A stretch of 64,000 bases of DNA from an uncultured Agathobacter sp. (GCA_934365945.1 CAKRNE010000007.1:27407-91406); one strand, 5' to 3'. Counted from the stretch's first letter, positions 51,319 to 61,460 are shown. Made by a program: numbers and translations. The notes: generated by a model from the letters alone, not told the origin.

Positions 51319-53292
51319 TTATCTGTGTTTTTCCTCTTCCGGAAGCTCCACCCTGATTTCCTTTGTACGGATTTCCTTGCAAATCTGGTCAATGAAATCT
51401 GAAAGTGGCTTAACACCCTCATTTCCTTCAAAACGGCTTCTTACAGATACTGTGCCGTCTGCCTCCTCGTCTGCTCCGACAACAAGCATATATGGAAGCT
51501 TATCCATACGAGCCTCTCTGATCTTGTATCCGATCTTCTCAGCTCTGTTGTCAACTGTCACATCGACATCATTGCGCTTAAGCTCATCTGCTACCTTTTC
51601 AGCATAATCAGCATACTTCTCTGAGATAGGAAGTACTCTTACCTGCTCAGGGCAGAGCCATGTAGGGAACTTGCCTGCGTAGTGCTCGATGAGCCATGCA
51701 AGTGTACGCTCATAGCAGCCGAGTGATGTACGATGAATGATATACGGACGGATTTTATCGCCGTTTTGATCAATATAGTACAGATCAAAATTCTCAGCAA
51801 TAGCGCAGTCAAGCTGTATTGTTACCATGGTATCCTCTTTACCGTATACGTTCTTGGCCTGGATATCAATCTTTGGTCCGTAGAATGCAGCCTCGCCGTC
51901 GGCCTCAACAAAAGGAACATTTTCCTCAATAAGGATGTTACGAAGAACCTCCTGTGTTGAGTTCCAGTACTCGTCATCTCCTAAGTACTTTTCTGTGTTC
52001 TTTGGATCCCATTTTGAAAGACGGTATGTCACATCATTCTCGAGTCCAAGCACCTTAAGGACATATCTGTTAAGACTGAAGCATGCCTTAAGCTCCTCCT
52101 CACACTGGTCAGGACGGATAACATTGTGACCCTCTGAGATAGTAAACTGTCTGACACGTGTCAGTCCGTGCATCTCTCCTGAATCCTCGTTTCTAAACAG
52201 TGTGGATGTCTCACCCATTCTGTAAGGCAGGTCTCTGTATGAATGCTGCTTTGCTTTGTATACATAATACTGGAACGGACATGTCATCGGACGAAGTGCC
52301 ATAACCTCTTCCTCACCGTCCTTCTCAGGATCTCCGAGAACAAACATGCCGTCAAGATAATGATCCCAGTGTCCTGAAATCTTGTAAAGGTCTGATTTTG
52401 CCATGAGTGGTGTCTTTGTACGCACATAGCCCCACTCCTTATCCTCAAGATCCTCAATCCATCTCTGCAGCTTCATAATCATCTTTGTGCCCTTTGGCAT
52501 CATAAGCGGAAGTCCCTGTCCGATTACATCTACTGTTGTGAAAAGCTCCATCTCACGGCCAAGCTTATTGTGATCACGCTTCTTAGCCTCCTCCATTCTC
52601 TCAAGATGTGCCTTTAAGTCCTCTTTCTTATTGTAGGCTGTTCCGTAGATACGATGAAGCCTTGCCTTGTTTGAATCACCTCTCCAGTATGCCATTGATG
52701 ACGATGTGAGCTTGAAGGCCTTTACTCCCTTTGTGCTCATAAGATGTGGTCCTGCACATAAATCAACAAATCCACCCTGGTCATAGAACGAAATCTCCTC
52801 GCCCTCAGGAAGCTCCTCGATGAGCTCTACCTTGTATGGCTCATCCTTTTCCTTCATGAATTTGATTGCTTCCTCTCTAGGAAGTGTAAATCTTGTTATC
52901 TCATGACCCTGTTTGATGATTTTCTTCATCTCTGCCTCAAGTGCATCAAGATCCTCTCTTGAGAATGGCTGTGAATCGAAATCATAGTAGAAACCGTCAT
53001 CAATTGCCGGTCCGATTGTGATTTTTGCATCCGGGAACAGATTCTTTACTGCCTGTGCCAGTACGTGTGATGCTGTATGTCTGATGACACGAAGTCCTTC
53101 CTCATCGCTTGCTGTGATGATATTGAGTGCGCAGTCCTTATCGAGAACTGTTCTTAAGTCAACGATTTCTCCGTCAACCTCTCCTGCGCAGGCTGCTCTT
53201 GCAAGACCCTCGCTTATGTCCTTTGCGATTTCATATACGCTTTTTGCTTCGCTGTACTCTTTTGATGAGCCATCCTTCAATGTTATCTTCAT
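51319..53292 (-). CDS. thrS: Threonyl-tRNA synthetase
   Basis: 657 residues from the ATG at 53292 with AAAGGAGAG upstream; upstream in-frame ATG at 53349 lies in the T-box terminator. Class II synthetase: N-terminal TGS domain (MKITLKDGSSKEY), editing domain with HTASHVLAQAV, catalytic motifs RPMTCPFQYYVYK (motif 2 area) and RTSLGCYERTLAWLIEHY, and C-terminal anticodon-binding domain. It charges tRNA-Thr. Its own T-box leader controls it. Confidence 0.97.
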   Translation of the reverse strand: MKITLKDGSSKEYSEAKSVYEIAKDISEGLARAACAGEVDGEIVDLRTVLDKDCALNIITASDEEGLRVIRHTASHVLAQAVKNLFPDAKITIGPAIDDGFYYDFDSQPFSREDLDALEAEMKKIIKQGHEITRFTLPREEAIKFMKEKDEPYKVELIEELPEGEEISFYDQGGFVDLCAGPHLMSTKGVKAFKLTSSSMAYWRGDSNKARLHRIYGTAYNKKEDLKAHLERMEEAKKRDHNKLGREMELFTTVDVIGQGLPLMMPKGTKMIMKLQRWIEDLEDKEWGYVRTKTPLMAKSDLYKISGHWDHYLDGMFVLGDPEKDGEEEVMALRPMTCPFQYYVYKAKQHSYRDLPYRMGETSTLFRNEDSGEMHGLTRVRQFTISEGHNVIRPDQCEEELKACFSLNRYVLKVLGLENDVTYRLSKWDPKNTEKYLGDDEYWNSTQEVLRNILIEENVPFVEADGEAAFYGPKIDIQAKNVYGKEDTMVTIQLDCAIAENFDLYYIDQNGDKIRPYIIHRTSLGCYERTLAWLIEHYAGKFPTWLCPEQVRVLPISEKYADYAEKVADELKRNDVDVTVDNRAEKIGYKIREARMDKLPYMLVVGADEEADGTVSVRSRFEGNEGVKPLSDFIDQICKEIRTKEIRVELPEEEKHR

Positions 53293-53317
53293 GGTTATCT
53301 CTCCTTTATTTTTAATA

Positions 53318-53585
53318 CAAAAATCCCCGACACCGCATTGCTGCGACATCGGGGACGATAAGCTTTGTTACCGTGGTTCCACCCACATTCTCTCTGCCTG
53401 AAAACAAACTGCTTGTATGTATCCGACAGAAACTCATTTGACTATAACGGTGTCACCGGGCTTTATTAGAGCCACTCCAAGCTGGTGTTCGGTATATCAT
53501 CCACCGGGGAGCTTTCACCACTCTTTGGACTAAGATTCTTATCGTCCTCCAAGGCTTCCCTCTCTGCTGCTTTTAATATACTTAC
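53318..53585 (-). promoter_or_regulatory. T-box riboswitch of thrS
   Basis: On the minus strand the conserved T-box GGGTGGAACCACGG (53384-53371) precedes a strong terminator stem TCCCCGA / TCGGGGA (53355-53324) with TTTTTG. The upstream Stem I region contains GAACACCAGC, where ACC (Thr codon) is a plausible specifier. Uncharged tRNA-Thr would favour the antiterminator and thrS transcription. Confidence 0.9.
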
Positions 53586-53668
53586 TGTGCTCTTCAACGT
53601 ATTGTTATTATGCTAATGTTCCTTTCAAAAAATGATAATATACTTATTTTTCTAATCTGTAAAGTACT

Positions 53669-54175
53669 TTATGCATTTTTTCCGCAACATTTTTTATATT
53701 TCTTGCCTGAACCGCATGGACATGGGTCATTTCGGCCGATTTTCTTGCCTACTACTACTGTTCCCGACTTCTTCTGCTCGAGGTAAAGCGCATGCTTTGT
53801 CTCTGCATCAAAGATTTCATCCCATGCAGGAAGATTGTAAAGCCAGTCTGCCTTTGCATCTACCATGTTCTTGTAGAGCTTCTCCTTATCGAATGCAAGG
53901 CTTACCTTTGTGTCCTCATCCATCTCCTCGATTGGATTTGGTGCGACAAGGCTGTCATTGATTCCATCTAAGAAGCCTGTCATCTCCATGATTGATAACT
54001 CATATTTCTCAGCAAGCTCTTTGACTGTTCCCTCTACTGCCTCATCCGGATTTGCAAGGAGCTGCTCATATACGCCCTTCTCCAAGAGGAAATAATGCTG
54101 CCAAAAACGCTGTAACTCTCCCTGATCTGCTTTGTCATTGTAGGCAATCTTGTGCCACTCTTCTAATAAAGCCAT
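53669..54175 (-). CDS. SEC-C zinc-motif protein
   Basis: 168 residues from the ATG at 54175 with AAAGGTGG upstream. A helical body (5-140) is followed by a C-terminal SEC-C motif ([18 protein letters not shown]), which binds zinc through three Cys and one Cys/His. The same motif ends SecA, but there is no SecA domain here. Function unknown. Confidence 0.8.
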   Translation of the reverse strand: MALLEEWHKIAYNDKADQGELQRFWQHYFLLEKGVYEQLLANPDEAVEGTVKELAEKYELSIMEMTGFLDGINDSLVAPNPIEEMDEDTKVSLAFDKEKLYKNMVDAKADWLYNLPAWDEIFDAETKHALYLEQKKSGTVVVGKKIGRNDPCPCGSGKKYKKCCGKNA

Positions 54176-54187
54176 TTTTACTACCAC

Positions 54188-54575
54188 CTTTATCTTTTAT
54201 AAACTGATATGAGGCCGACTACAGCCTCAACTTCACATATGGATGTATTATACCAAAATAACGGCTTGACGTCAATTTTGTTTTTTTATATTATAATAAA
54301 TAAAAAACTATTCAGAACCACTGAGAACAAAAAAACTGATGCGTCATGCTCGCATGTAAGCAGCAGGTTTTCTTGTTCTCAAGGTGGCTCGAATAGAGCC
54401 ACCCCACACATATGAGCAAAATTAGCTGCGTAGCAGCGGCGCTAAACGTCCGGTGGACGTTTGTTCAGCGCGGACCGGAACGGAGTGTAGACAAAGCACG
54501 AGTATCGTGCGTTTTTGCGAATGTGCGTGGGATGGTTCTGAATTGTTACATTATAAAAAACACGGAGAACAATTC
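54188..54575. other. Intergenic region with a structured element
   Basis: Divergent region between the SEC-C gene and a small membrane protein gene. 54188-54309 is AT-rich and should hold the SEC-C promoter. 54310-54543 is the multi-hairpin element listed separately. GGAG before 54576 is the ribosome site of the next gene. Confidence 0.5.
54310..54543. repeat. 234-bp multi-hairpin element with 11-bp terminal inverted repeats
   Basis: ATTCAGAACCA (54310) and TGGTTCTGAAT (54533) are exact inverted ends. Inside, at least five hairpins follow one another: GAGAACAA/TTGTTCTC, GGTGGCTC/GAGCCACC, GCTGC-GTA-GCAGC, ACGTCC/GGACGT within CGCT/AGCG, and GCACGA-GTA-TCGTGC. It encodes no credible protein. 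Either a non-autonomous inverted-repeat element or a structured RNA in the leader of the next gene. Confidence 0.75.
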
Positions 54576-54842
54576 ATGAAAAAGACAAAACGTATTCTGG
54601 CACTGATTGGTGCCATCCTTTTATTACTTTTATATGTTGTGGCATTTGCTGCCACTGTCCTCGACCACACAAACGACATGCGCTACTGGAAGGCTGCCGT
54701 TGCCGCAACCATCATTATCCCGGTGCTTATCTGGGCATATTCATTTGTATACAGGCTTTTGAAGGGTTCTGATAAAGACTCTGGTGATGTGAACAGAAAT
54801 AAAACAGATGTCTGTGATAAAAACGACACTCTTCACAAATAG
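54576..54842 (+). CDS. Small two-helix membrane protein
   Basis: 88 residues from an ATG with GGAG 8 nt upstream; a longer in-frame start at 54453 would read through the hairpin element and is rejected. Two membrane helices (about 7-27 and 42-62) separated by a short polar loop DHTNDMRYWK, then a charged Asp/Lys-rich tail. No family recognised. Followed by an unrelated gene after 51 bp. Confidence 0.6.
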   Translation: MKKTKRILALIGAILLLLLYVVAFAATVLDHTNDMRYWKAAVAATIIIPVLIWAYSFVYRLLKGSDKDSGDVNRNKTDVCDKNDTLHK

Positions 54843-54893
54843 CATCAATCGATAACTGCATCGATTAATTATCCTTCAAGGAGTATCCATGCC

Positions 54894-55535
54894 ATGAAAT
54901 GCAAAATCACACCTGAATTATCATCTAAGGACTGGAAGGAATTCTGCAGCCGTTTTCATTTTAATAGCGATAAGCTGCCCCTTATCCGGGCAATATACAC
55001 TGCAATGCTTCCATTGGTGGATGCCTACGCATATTATTCCATAAAGCAGGATTTACCGGAGGTATCCTTAGCGCACTATGCCTACGGCCTCGTGACACTT
55101 GGAAACGGTGCAGACGAGCTGTCAGAGCTGTATTTAAACCACGAGCAGCTTGAGGAAGCATACATAGCAGACTGTTTAAGTCTCATGCTTTTGTCAAATG
55201 CATATGAGCAGTTTGCAAAGACTGTTGAAAAAGACAGCTGCCTTTATGCCATAGAGCTGTCCTTTTTAGGCGATGAATATCCACTTGAGCTGCTGCCTGA
55301 GATTTTTGATCACGTAAGCCCCGATGGCATACGTCTCACCGGTTCAAATATGCTCATGCCGCTTAAGACAGCCGCTCTCATAATAAAGCTCGACTCACAA
55401 CAGAAAAAAAATATCACAGAGCTCTGCAATACCTGCGCAAGCTGTAAGAATCTGTCGTGCCCATCAAGAAAGGCTCCGGGTCCTAAGCTGCCACACACCT
55501 ACGGTGCCATGCAGATTTTCAATATTAGACATTAA
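54894..55535 (+). CDS. Putative methionine-synthase activation-domain-like protein
   Basis: 213 residues. An alpha/beta protein with LVTLGNGADELSELYL in the middle, GIRLTGSNMLMPLKTAALI later, and a Cys-rich end CNTCASCKNLSCPSR. These resemble the vitamin B12-dependent methionine synthase activation domain proteins that stand alone in many Clostridia. Similarity is by eye and moderate. Such proteins would act with AdoMet and flavodoxin to reactivate cobalamin-dependent enzymes. Its last 11 bp overlap, tail to tail, the ATPase gene. Confidence 0.45.
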   Translation: MKCKITPELSSKDWKEFCSRFHFNSDKLPLIRAIYTAMLPLVDAYAYYSIKQDLPEVSLAHYAYGLVTLGNGADELSELYLNHEQLEEAYIADCLSLMLLSNAYEQFAKTVEKDSCLYAIELSFLGDEYPLELLPEIFDHVSPDGIRLTGSNMLMPLKTAALIIKLDSQQKKNITELCNTCASCKNLSCPSRKAPGPKLPHTYGAMQIFNIRH

Positions 55536-57978
55536 AGTCCTTCTTTTTTTTCATTTCTTTCTTCATCAGATTTTTCTCATAGGAGCCTCGCAGCTTCTCA
55601 ACCAGAAGTGTCAGATTCCTAAACAGTGACTCAGCCGCAAAGCCAAACACTATCATGAGAAGAATACATATATTTGACAAATCCGTCAGTGCAAACAGCT
55701 TCTTTAAGAAGAAGCCTGAAAATACCAGACCTGCTATATTTCCGATAATAACTGCATATTTCATTCCATTGAGCGGCTCGCTGATTTTAAAGAGGATCAT
55801 AAAGCCCACTACCGAAAGTACAAGTGTCGCTATCGTTCCGATGCTCGCATCCGATATACAAAATACCTCTCCGCATATGACAAGTGTTCCGACAGCTATT
55901 ACATCCGTAAGTCCGCCGGGCAGTGCCTTTAGCATAACATTGGTGATAAAGTGTCCCTTTATCCTGTCCTTATTCGGCTCCAGTGCCAGTAAGAATCCCG
56001 GTACTCCTATGGTAAACATACTGATGAGCGATACCTGTGCCGGCTCAAGCGGATACGTAACCATCAGGGTAACCGAAAACAGTGAAAGTAACAGTGAGAA
56101 TATATTTTTCACCAGAAACAAACTGGCTGAGCGCTGGATATTGTTTACCACCCTGCGGCCCTCATATACCACATCCGGCATGTGTGCAAAGTCAGAGTCC
56201 AAAAGAACAACCTGCGCTGCCTGGGCTGCCGCCTCACTTCCCGATGCCATAGCCACACTGCAGTCTGCATCCTTCATGGCAAGTATATCGTTGACTCCGT
56301 CTCCGGTCATCGCAACTGTATGTCCTTTAGCCTGCAAAGCCTTTACAAGCTGCTTCTTCTGCTTTGGTGTCACTCGTCCGAATACAGTATATTTATTCAC
56401 TGCATCGGCTATTTTATCCTCAGTATCAAGTGTTGCCGCATCGACAAAGCTTTCTGCATTTTCTATCCCTGCCTGTATGGCAATCCTTGAAACAGTACGC
56501 GGATTGTCACCTGAAATAACCTTTATCGCAACACCCTGGCTCTTGAAATACTCAAAGGTCTTTACTGCATTCTCCCTGATAGGATTGGCAAGTGCCACAA
56601 ATCCAAGCGGAGTAACACTGCCATTTATGCCGTTTTCCACGTTTTCTCCATCATACCTGGCAAATAAAAGCACTCTGTCGCCTTTGTCAGCGTATGGTAT
56701 GATTTCCTCCTCAATGCGCGCAAAGTCATCGTGCATGATAAACTCAGGTGCTCCGAGCAGATATGTTCCGTCAGAAAAGGTAACACTGCCATACTTGAGG
56801 CCCGACGAGAACGCCTGCTGTGAAACCGCTGTACGATGCAGTGCAGATGTATTATTTGTCAAAGCATCCGCCGCATATGCCTTTAGTGCGAGCATGGTCG
56901 CATTGTTGTCAACGGAGGCATTTGCATAATCTGAAATAAGACTCTTAAGCTCATCTAATGTCAAAGCCGTCTGTGCGTCATCTGCTCCACTGTTTTTACA
57001 TAGGAAAATTTCTTTAAGCTTCATATCAGGCTCAGTGATTGTGCCTGTTTTGTCCACACAAAGCACATCCACGCGCGCAAGCGTCTCAATACTTTTCATA
57101 TCATGAAGCAATACCTTTTTGCTTGCAAGCTTCATCGTGCTTAGGGCAAGCGCCACTGTAGTCAGCAGATACAAGCCCTCCGGTATCATTCCTATAATCG
57201 CTGCAACTGTCGATGTAACACTCTTTGTGATAGACTCGCCATTCACAAAATGACTCTGCCAGAACAGTATAAGTCCAATCGGAATAATAACTATACCAAC
57301 CCATTTGACTATCAAATTTATGGAGCGTATCATCTCTGACTGCTCCTTGTCGCCCATTGATTTTGCCTCAAGACTCAGCTTTGATATATATGATTCATTA
57401 CCGACCTTTTCAAGCCTTGCATAGCACTCTCCCGATACAACAAAGCTACCCGACATAAGAGTACTGCCCTCTGTCTTTTCCACCTCATCAGCTTCACCTG
57501 TGAGCAGTGATTCATTTACCTGTATATTTCCGGATATCACAACCGCATCCGCACAAATCTGCTTTCCTGCGGTAAGTAAAATCACATCATCCTTTACAAG
57601 CTCCTCCGTACTAATCTGCTTTAGACTTCCGTTTCTGATGACATCCGCATGTGGAGCATTCAAAAGGCTCATTTTCTCAAGAGTCTTTTTTGCACGGATC
57701 TCCTGAACGATTCCGATTACCGTATTTCCAATAATTATAGGCAGAAACGTCAGATTTCTAAAAGAACCTACCATTATGAGCAGAATCGTTATGACAAGAA
57801 ATATAAGGTTAAAATATGTGAAAACGTTTGAAATCACAATTTCCTTTGTCGTCTTGTCTGTAGATATATCCGCTCTGTTGGTAAGTCCTTTCTCTGCTTT
57901 CTGCCTAACCTCTTCATCCGTAAGACCCGTGATATTTATATTTTTGCTGTCATTATTCATCTGATTCATGCTATTCAC
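55525..57978 (-). CDS. P-type cation-transporting ATPase
   Basis: 817 residues, GTG start at 57978 (an ATG at 57969 is possible). Motifs: LLTGEADEVEK (TGE actuator), phosphorylation site CVDKTGTITE near residue 311, hinge TGDGVNDILAMKDAD, and about ten membrane helices. The C-terminal membrane layout resembles CtpE-like calcium or cation P2-type pumps; heavy-metal binding motifs (CPx, N-terminal GMTCxxC) are absent. The ion is not fixed by sequence. Confidence 0.85.
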   Translation of the reverse strand: MNSMNQMNNDSKNINITGLTDEEVRQKAEKGLTNRADISTDKTTKEIVISNVFTYFNLIFLVITILLIMVGSFRNLTFLPIIIGNTVIGIVQEIRAKKTLEKMSLLNAPHADVIRNGSLKQISTEELVKDDVILLTAGKQICADAVVISGNIQVNESLLTGEADEVEKTEGSTLMSGSFVVSGECYARLEKVGNESYISKLSLEAKSMGDKEQSEMIRSINLIVKWVGIVIIPIGLILFWQSHFVNGESITKSVTSTVAAIIGMIPEGLYLLTTVALALSTMKLASKKVLLHDMKSIETLARVDVLCVDKTGTITEPDMKLKEIFLCKNSGADDAQTALTLDELKSLISDYANASVDNNATMLALKAYAADALTNNTSALHRTAVSQQAFSSGLKYGSVTFSDGTYLLGAPEFIMHDDFARIEEEIIPYADKGDRVLLFARYDGENVENGINGSVTPLGFVALANPIRENAVKTFEYFKSQGVAIKVISGDNPRTVSRIAIQAGIENAESFVDAATLDTEDKIADAVNKYTVFGRVTPKQKKQLVKALQAKGHTVAMTGDGVNDILAMKDADCSVAMASGSEAAAQAAQVVLLDSDFAHMPDVVYEGRRVVNNIQRSASLFLVKNIFSLLLSLFSVTLMVTYPLEPAQVSLISMFTIGVPGFLLALEPNKDRIKGHFITNVMLKALPGGLTDVIAVGTLVICGEVFCISDASIGTIATLVLSVVGFMILFKISEPLNGMKYAVIIGNIAGLVFSGFFLKKLFALTDLSNICILLMIVFGFAAESLFRNLTLLVEKLRGSYEKNLMKKEMKKKKDFNV

Positions 57979-58104
57979 CGTTGTCCCTTATTATTTTACA
58001 CAATAATAATGGTACAACATAAACATGATTTCAATACCTATTTCATTAAAAAAGGATGAACTATTTCTTAATTTCTTTTCACATTGTAACTTATCAATCC
58101 GTTG

Positions 58105-58314
58105 CTACTCACTTTCAGTCTCAGCACTCTCGCTGTCCTCTGCTGCTACCATATCATCTATAGAATCCGGGATTGTTCCAAGGATTGTGTTACTTGAAAG
58201 ATATACATCATCATCACTTTTATATTTATTGTAATTTAGAAGCCCAAGGTAGCCCGCCATGCAGGCTACCAGAACTATCGCAAGTATCACAAAGGTGCGT
58301 TTCTGCTTATTCAT
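58105..58314 (-). CDS. Short membrane protein, probable DUF4340 remnant
   Basis: 69 residues: a basic start MNKQKRTFVILAIVLVACM with one membrane helix, then a short acidic tail DSIDDMVAAEDSESAE. In related genomes the gene after a GldG-type protein encodes a DUF4340 protein of several hundred residues with a similar N-terminus. Here only the anchor remains. It may be a shortened gene or an unrelated peptide. It follows the permease by 36 bp. Confidence 0.5.
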   Translation of the reverse strand: MNKQKRTFVILAIVLVACMAGYLGLLNYNKYKSDDDVYLSSNTILGTIPDSIDDMVAAEDSESAETESE

Positions 58315-58350
58315 TATTTCTCCTATTTCCTATACGCTTTTACCTGTAAT

Positions 58351-60477
58351 CTACTTCTTTCTTCTCATTGCCCACACAACGATTCCTATGATTATAAGCA
58401 GTATCGGTACAGCAATCATTATGATAAGTCCCGTAATAACCGCCTGCAGCGTATTTATAGTGATATTGCTTAAGGTGTAATCCTTCACCGGTATCACACT
58501 TGATGCAAGCTCCACATTTCCGGTCATTGATGTGATAACATCCTTGAACATGTCTGCATTGTTGCCGGAAACGGCATTATCGTATGAATCATCAACCACA
58601 TACGGTGTGCCAAACACGACAACCGATGCGCCGGTGCTCGAATCATTTACAGCAAGACCTGTGGTAAACGGTCCGTTCTCATCCCCATCCTCTGCCTTCG
58701 ATGTGGTGATATTCTTCCAGTCCTTCTTTAAAACTGCGCTGTCTGATGTAGAAAGCAGCTTTGTATATGTCACATCATCTGTATCATCCGGATAACTGAT
58801 TGCACAGCTTCCTGCCAAAAATACATATCCGTCTGTGGCATCTGAGGTGTAATCTGTCGTCTCAACCGTTGGAAGCAGGTAGAGAGGATTCTGATAGTAT
58901 TTTGAACTGTCATTTTCAGCTACAACACCGGTCTTGAAGCTGACATTATAAGCCACAAGTATCTTGTTAAAGTTTGTAAGCTCGTCATTATATGCGTAGC
59001 AGCCGATAATCAGTGCTTTTCCGCCGCCATTTAAATAATCAATTACCTTCTGTGCATCCTCCTCGTTGAAATCAACCGTCGGGGAATTAATAATAATGGC
59101 TGTTGCATCCTCCGGCACCTTTTCCTCATTAAAAAGCTCAAGGCTCTTTAAATTTGCATTTGCCTTGCTTACAACACTCTGGAAATTGCTTCCTATCTCT
59201 GTTTCATTGTGTCCTGTTATCTGATAGATTACAGGAAGCTCATCTGCATCCATCGTGACATATTCTATAGCACTTGTAATCTGTCCCTCGGCATCATAGC
59301 CAGTGATGCTTGACTGCGACTGGTATCCGTAATAGTATGATGAGCTGTCATATTCATATATGTCATTGTAATCAATCACCTTTGAGCGGTTTTTGCTCTC
59401 GATGATAAGACTGTTTGTAGTCGGTGTCGTGTCTGTGTAATCCTGATAAAACTTCGGACTTGTCGCCGGGTCTACATATTTTACCTTTATATGACTTGAA
59501 AGGTCCTTGTATCTGTTTATTGTCTCATCTATCTTTGCATCCTTTGATTTTTTGGAATTCAAAACATAGATTGTGATATCCTCGTCAAGCTTACTTACCC
59601 TGTCCTTTGTATCGCTTGTGAGCGAGTACAGCTTTGTAGCCGAACAATCAATTGACGTATACTTAGCAGGGAGCGCTGACACCACGAGGTTTACAACCAC
59701 ACAGATTGCACACATTATGACTATCATTCCAGCCGAAAACGCTCCTGTGCCTATCCTCTTCTTTGAAAAAGCCCACCTTCTCTTCTGGATAGACTGCGTC
59801 GTAAGGAAACATAAAAGCAGAATAACCGTCACATAATAAGCTGCCGATGTGACACTGAAGCAGCCACTCACAAAATTCTCAAATGGTGTATACAGATCAA
59901 AGCAATTAAGTACCTTTGTGAGCAGGTTGCCGCTCGATGAGATAAGCCCTGTGATGGACTGCATCATATATGAGAGGAACAATGCCGCAAATGTAAGTAT
60001 TGCAGATATAATCACACTCTCAGATATTGACGATATAAAAAGTCCCACTGCGATGCATGATAAACCGTAAAGCCAGTAGCCAAACAAAGCCACATAGGCT
60101 TCACTTAAAGCCACCTTGCCGTAGATTGACAGCACGAGCGGTGAAAGTGCAAAAATAGCTATGTCTATTGTGTATACTGCTGCCATTGCAAAATATTTTC
60201 CTGCGACAATTTTGCCGACAGATACAGGCGATGTCAGCATGAGCTGATCTGTCTTTGTCTTTCTCTCATCAGAAAGTGATCTCATTGTGAGGATTGGCAC
60301 TGCAATCATCATAATAAAACCGATTCCCTTTAAATCATATGAAATATACGGATAACCGTTTTTCAGATTGTATACATAAAAATACAGGCCATACACTGCA
60401 AGAAGCGCGGCTACAAAGAGCCATCCTGTAACATTCTGGAAATATGATTTGAATTCTCTTTTAAATATTGCAAGCAT
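58351..60477 (-). CDS. Gld-like ABC permease fused to GldG-type domain
   Basis: 708 residues. Residues 1-245 are an ABC-2 permease with six helices (MLAIFKREFKSYFQNVTGW start, KTKTDQLMLTSPVSVGKIV). Residues 265-690 are a GldG-like periplasmic region (DITIYVLNSK, KVKYVDPATSPKF, ITGHNETEIG) closed by a final C-terminal helix. Fusion of GldF and GldG parts is common in Lachnospiraceae. Substrate unknown. ATG overlaps the ATPase stop by one base. Confidence 0.82.
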   Translation of the reverse strand: MLAIFKREFKSYFQNVTGWLFVAALLAVYGLYFYVYNLKNGYPYISYDLKGIGFIMMIAVPILTMRSLSDERKTKTDQLMLTSPVSVGKIVAGKYFAMAAVYTIDIAIFALSPLVLSIYGKVALSEAYVALFGYWLYGLSCIAVGLFISSISESVIISAILTFAALFLSYMMQSITGLISSSGNLLTKVLNCFDLYTPFENFVSGCFSVTSAAYYVTVILLLCFLTTQSIQKRRWAFSKKRIGTGAFSAGMIVIMCAICVVVNLVVSALPAKYTSIDCSATKLYSLTSDTKDRVSKLDEDITIYVLNSKKSKDAKIDETINRYKDLSSHIKVKYVDPATSPKFYQDYTDTTPTTNSLIIESKNRSKVIDYNDIYEYDSSSYYYGYQSQSSITGYDAEGQITSAIEYVTMDADELPVIYQITGHNETEIGSNFQSVVSKANANLKSLELFNEEKVPEDATAIIINSPTVDFNEEDAQKVIDYLNGGGKALIIGCYAYNDELTNFNKILVAYNVSFKTGVVAENDSSKYYQNPLYLLPTVETTDYTSDATDGYVFLAGSCAISYPDDTDDVTYTKLLSTSDSAVLKKDWKNITTSKAEDGDENGPFTTGLAVNDSSTGASVVVFGTPYVVDDSYDNAVSGNNADMFKDVITSMTGNVELASSVIPVKDYTLSNITINTLQAVITGLIIMIAVPILLIIIGIVVWAMRRKK

Positions 60478-61421
60478 TATTTCTCATCTCCTTCCCCTGT
60501 AAGCTCAAGGAATACATCCTCGAGTGACTTGACAACAGAATGCATCTCAAGGATTGGCATATGCATTGCGCTTGCAAGCTCAAATATTTCCTCACGTATA
60601 TCGCAGTTTGCTTTTGCAACAACCAAAGCCTTCACTGTACCCTCTTCCTCAGATTGTTCAAATGTTACCTTATCAACATTTACAATCTTCTCAAGCATTC
60701 CTCTTGCACCAATCTCGTCTGATTTTATGACAAGGTTGATTTCCTGGTTCTTTGACATGAGACTGATCAGATTTTCAGTGGCATCACTTGCTACAAGCTT
60801 GCCCTTTGATATGATAAACACATGATCGCACACTGCACTTATCTCGCTTAGAATATGTGAGCTAAGTATCACCGTATGATTTTCTCCAAGCCTTTTGATA
60901 AGCTCACGAATCTCTATTATCTGCTTTGGATCAAGTCCAACCGTAGGCTCATCCAGTATGATGATTTCCGGATAGCCAAGCAGTGCCTGAGCGAAGCCAA
61001 CTCTTTGTCTGAAGCCCTTGGACAGATTCTTTATGAGACGGTTTTTCACCTCCGTGATACCGGTCATATCCATGGCATCTTCTATCATTTCTTTTCTCTT
61101 TTTCCTGTCAAGCTTTTTTAGCTCTGCCACAAATTTCAGATATTCATACACCGTCATATCCACATAAAGCGGTGGTATCTCCGGCAGATATCCGATACAT
61201 TTTTTTGCCTCCTCAGGCTGTGCGAATATATCATAGCCGTTTATCTTTACTGTTCCACCATCAGCACCGATATATCCGGTAACAATATTCATGGTGGTTG
61301 ACTTTCCGGCGCCGTTTGGTCCCAGAAGTCCGTATATCTTTCCCGGCTCCACAGTCAGTGAAAGATGATCGACAGCCATATGGTCGCCATATTTCTTAAC
61401 GAGATTACTAATTTCTATCAC
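60477..61421 (-). CDS. ABC transporter ATP-binding protein (Gld-like)
   Basis: 314 residues, GTG start. Walker A GLLGPNGAGKSTTMN near residue 33, Q loop, signature LSKGFRQRVG near 134, Walker B IIILDEPTVGLDP, and H loop SSHILSE. A C-terminal extension after residue 225 (MSKNQEINLVIKSDE onward) is typical of GldA-like exporters. Partner of the downstream permease. Confidence 0.9.
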   Translation of the reverse strand: MIEISNLVKKYGDHMAVDHLSLTVEPGKIYGLLGPNGAGKSTTMNIVTGYIGADGGTVKINGYDIFAQPEEAKKCIGYLPEIPPLYVDMTVYEYLKFVAELKKLDRKKRKEMIEDAMDMTGITEVKNRLIKNLSKGFRQRVGFAQALLGYPEIIILDEPTVGLDPKQIIEIRELIKRLGENHTVILSSHILSEISAVCDHVFIISKGKLVASDATENLISLMSKNQEINLVIKSDEIGARGMLEKIVNVDKVTFEQSEEEGTVKALVVAKANCDIREEIFELASAMHMPILEMHSVVKSLEDVFLELTGEGDEK

Positions 61422-61460
61422 AGTAATGCCCCTTCCTAAATTGTTATGATATCAGCGTAT

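Noticed and set aside
55655..56929. A 424-codon plus-strand open frame opposite the P-type ATPase
   Set aside because: It is antisense to a gene with all catalytic motifs, has Ser/Pro/Thr-rich composition typical of shadow frames, and no ribosome site.
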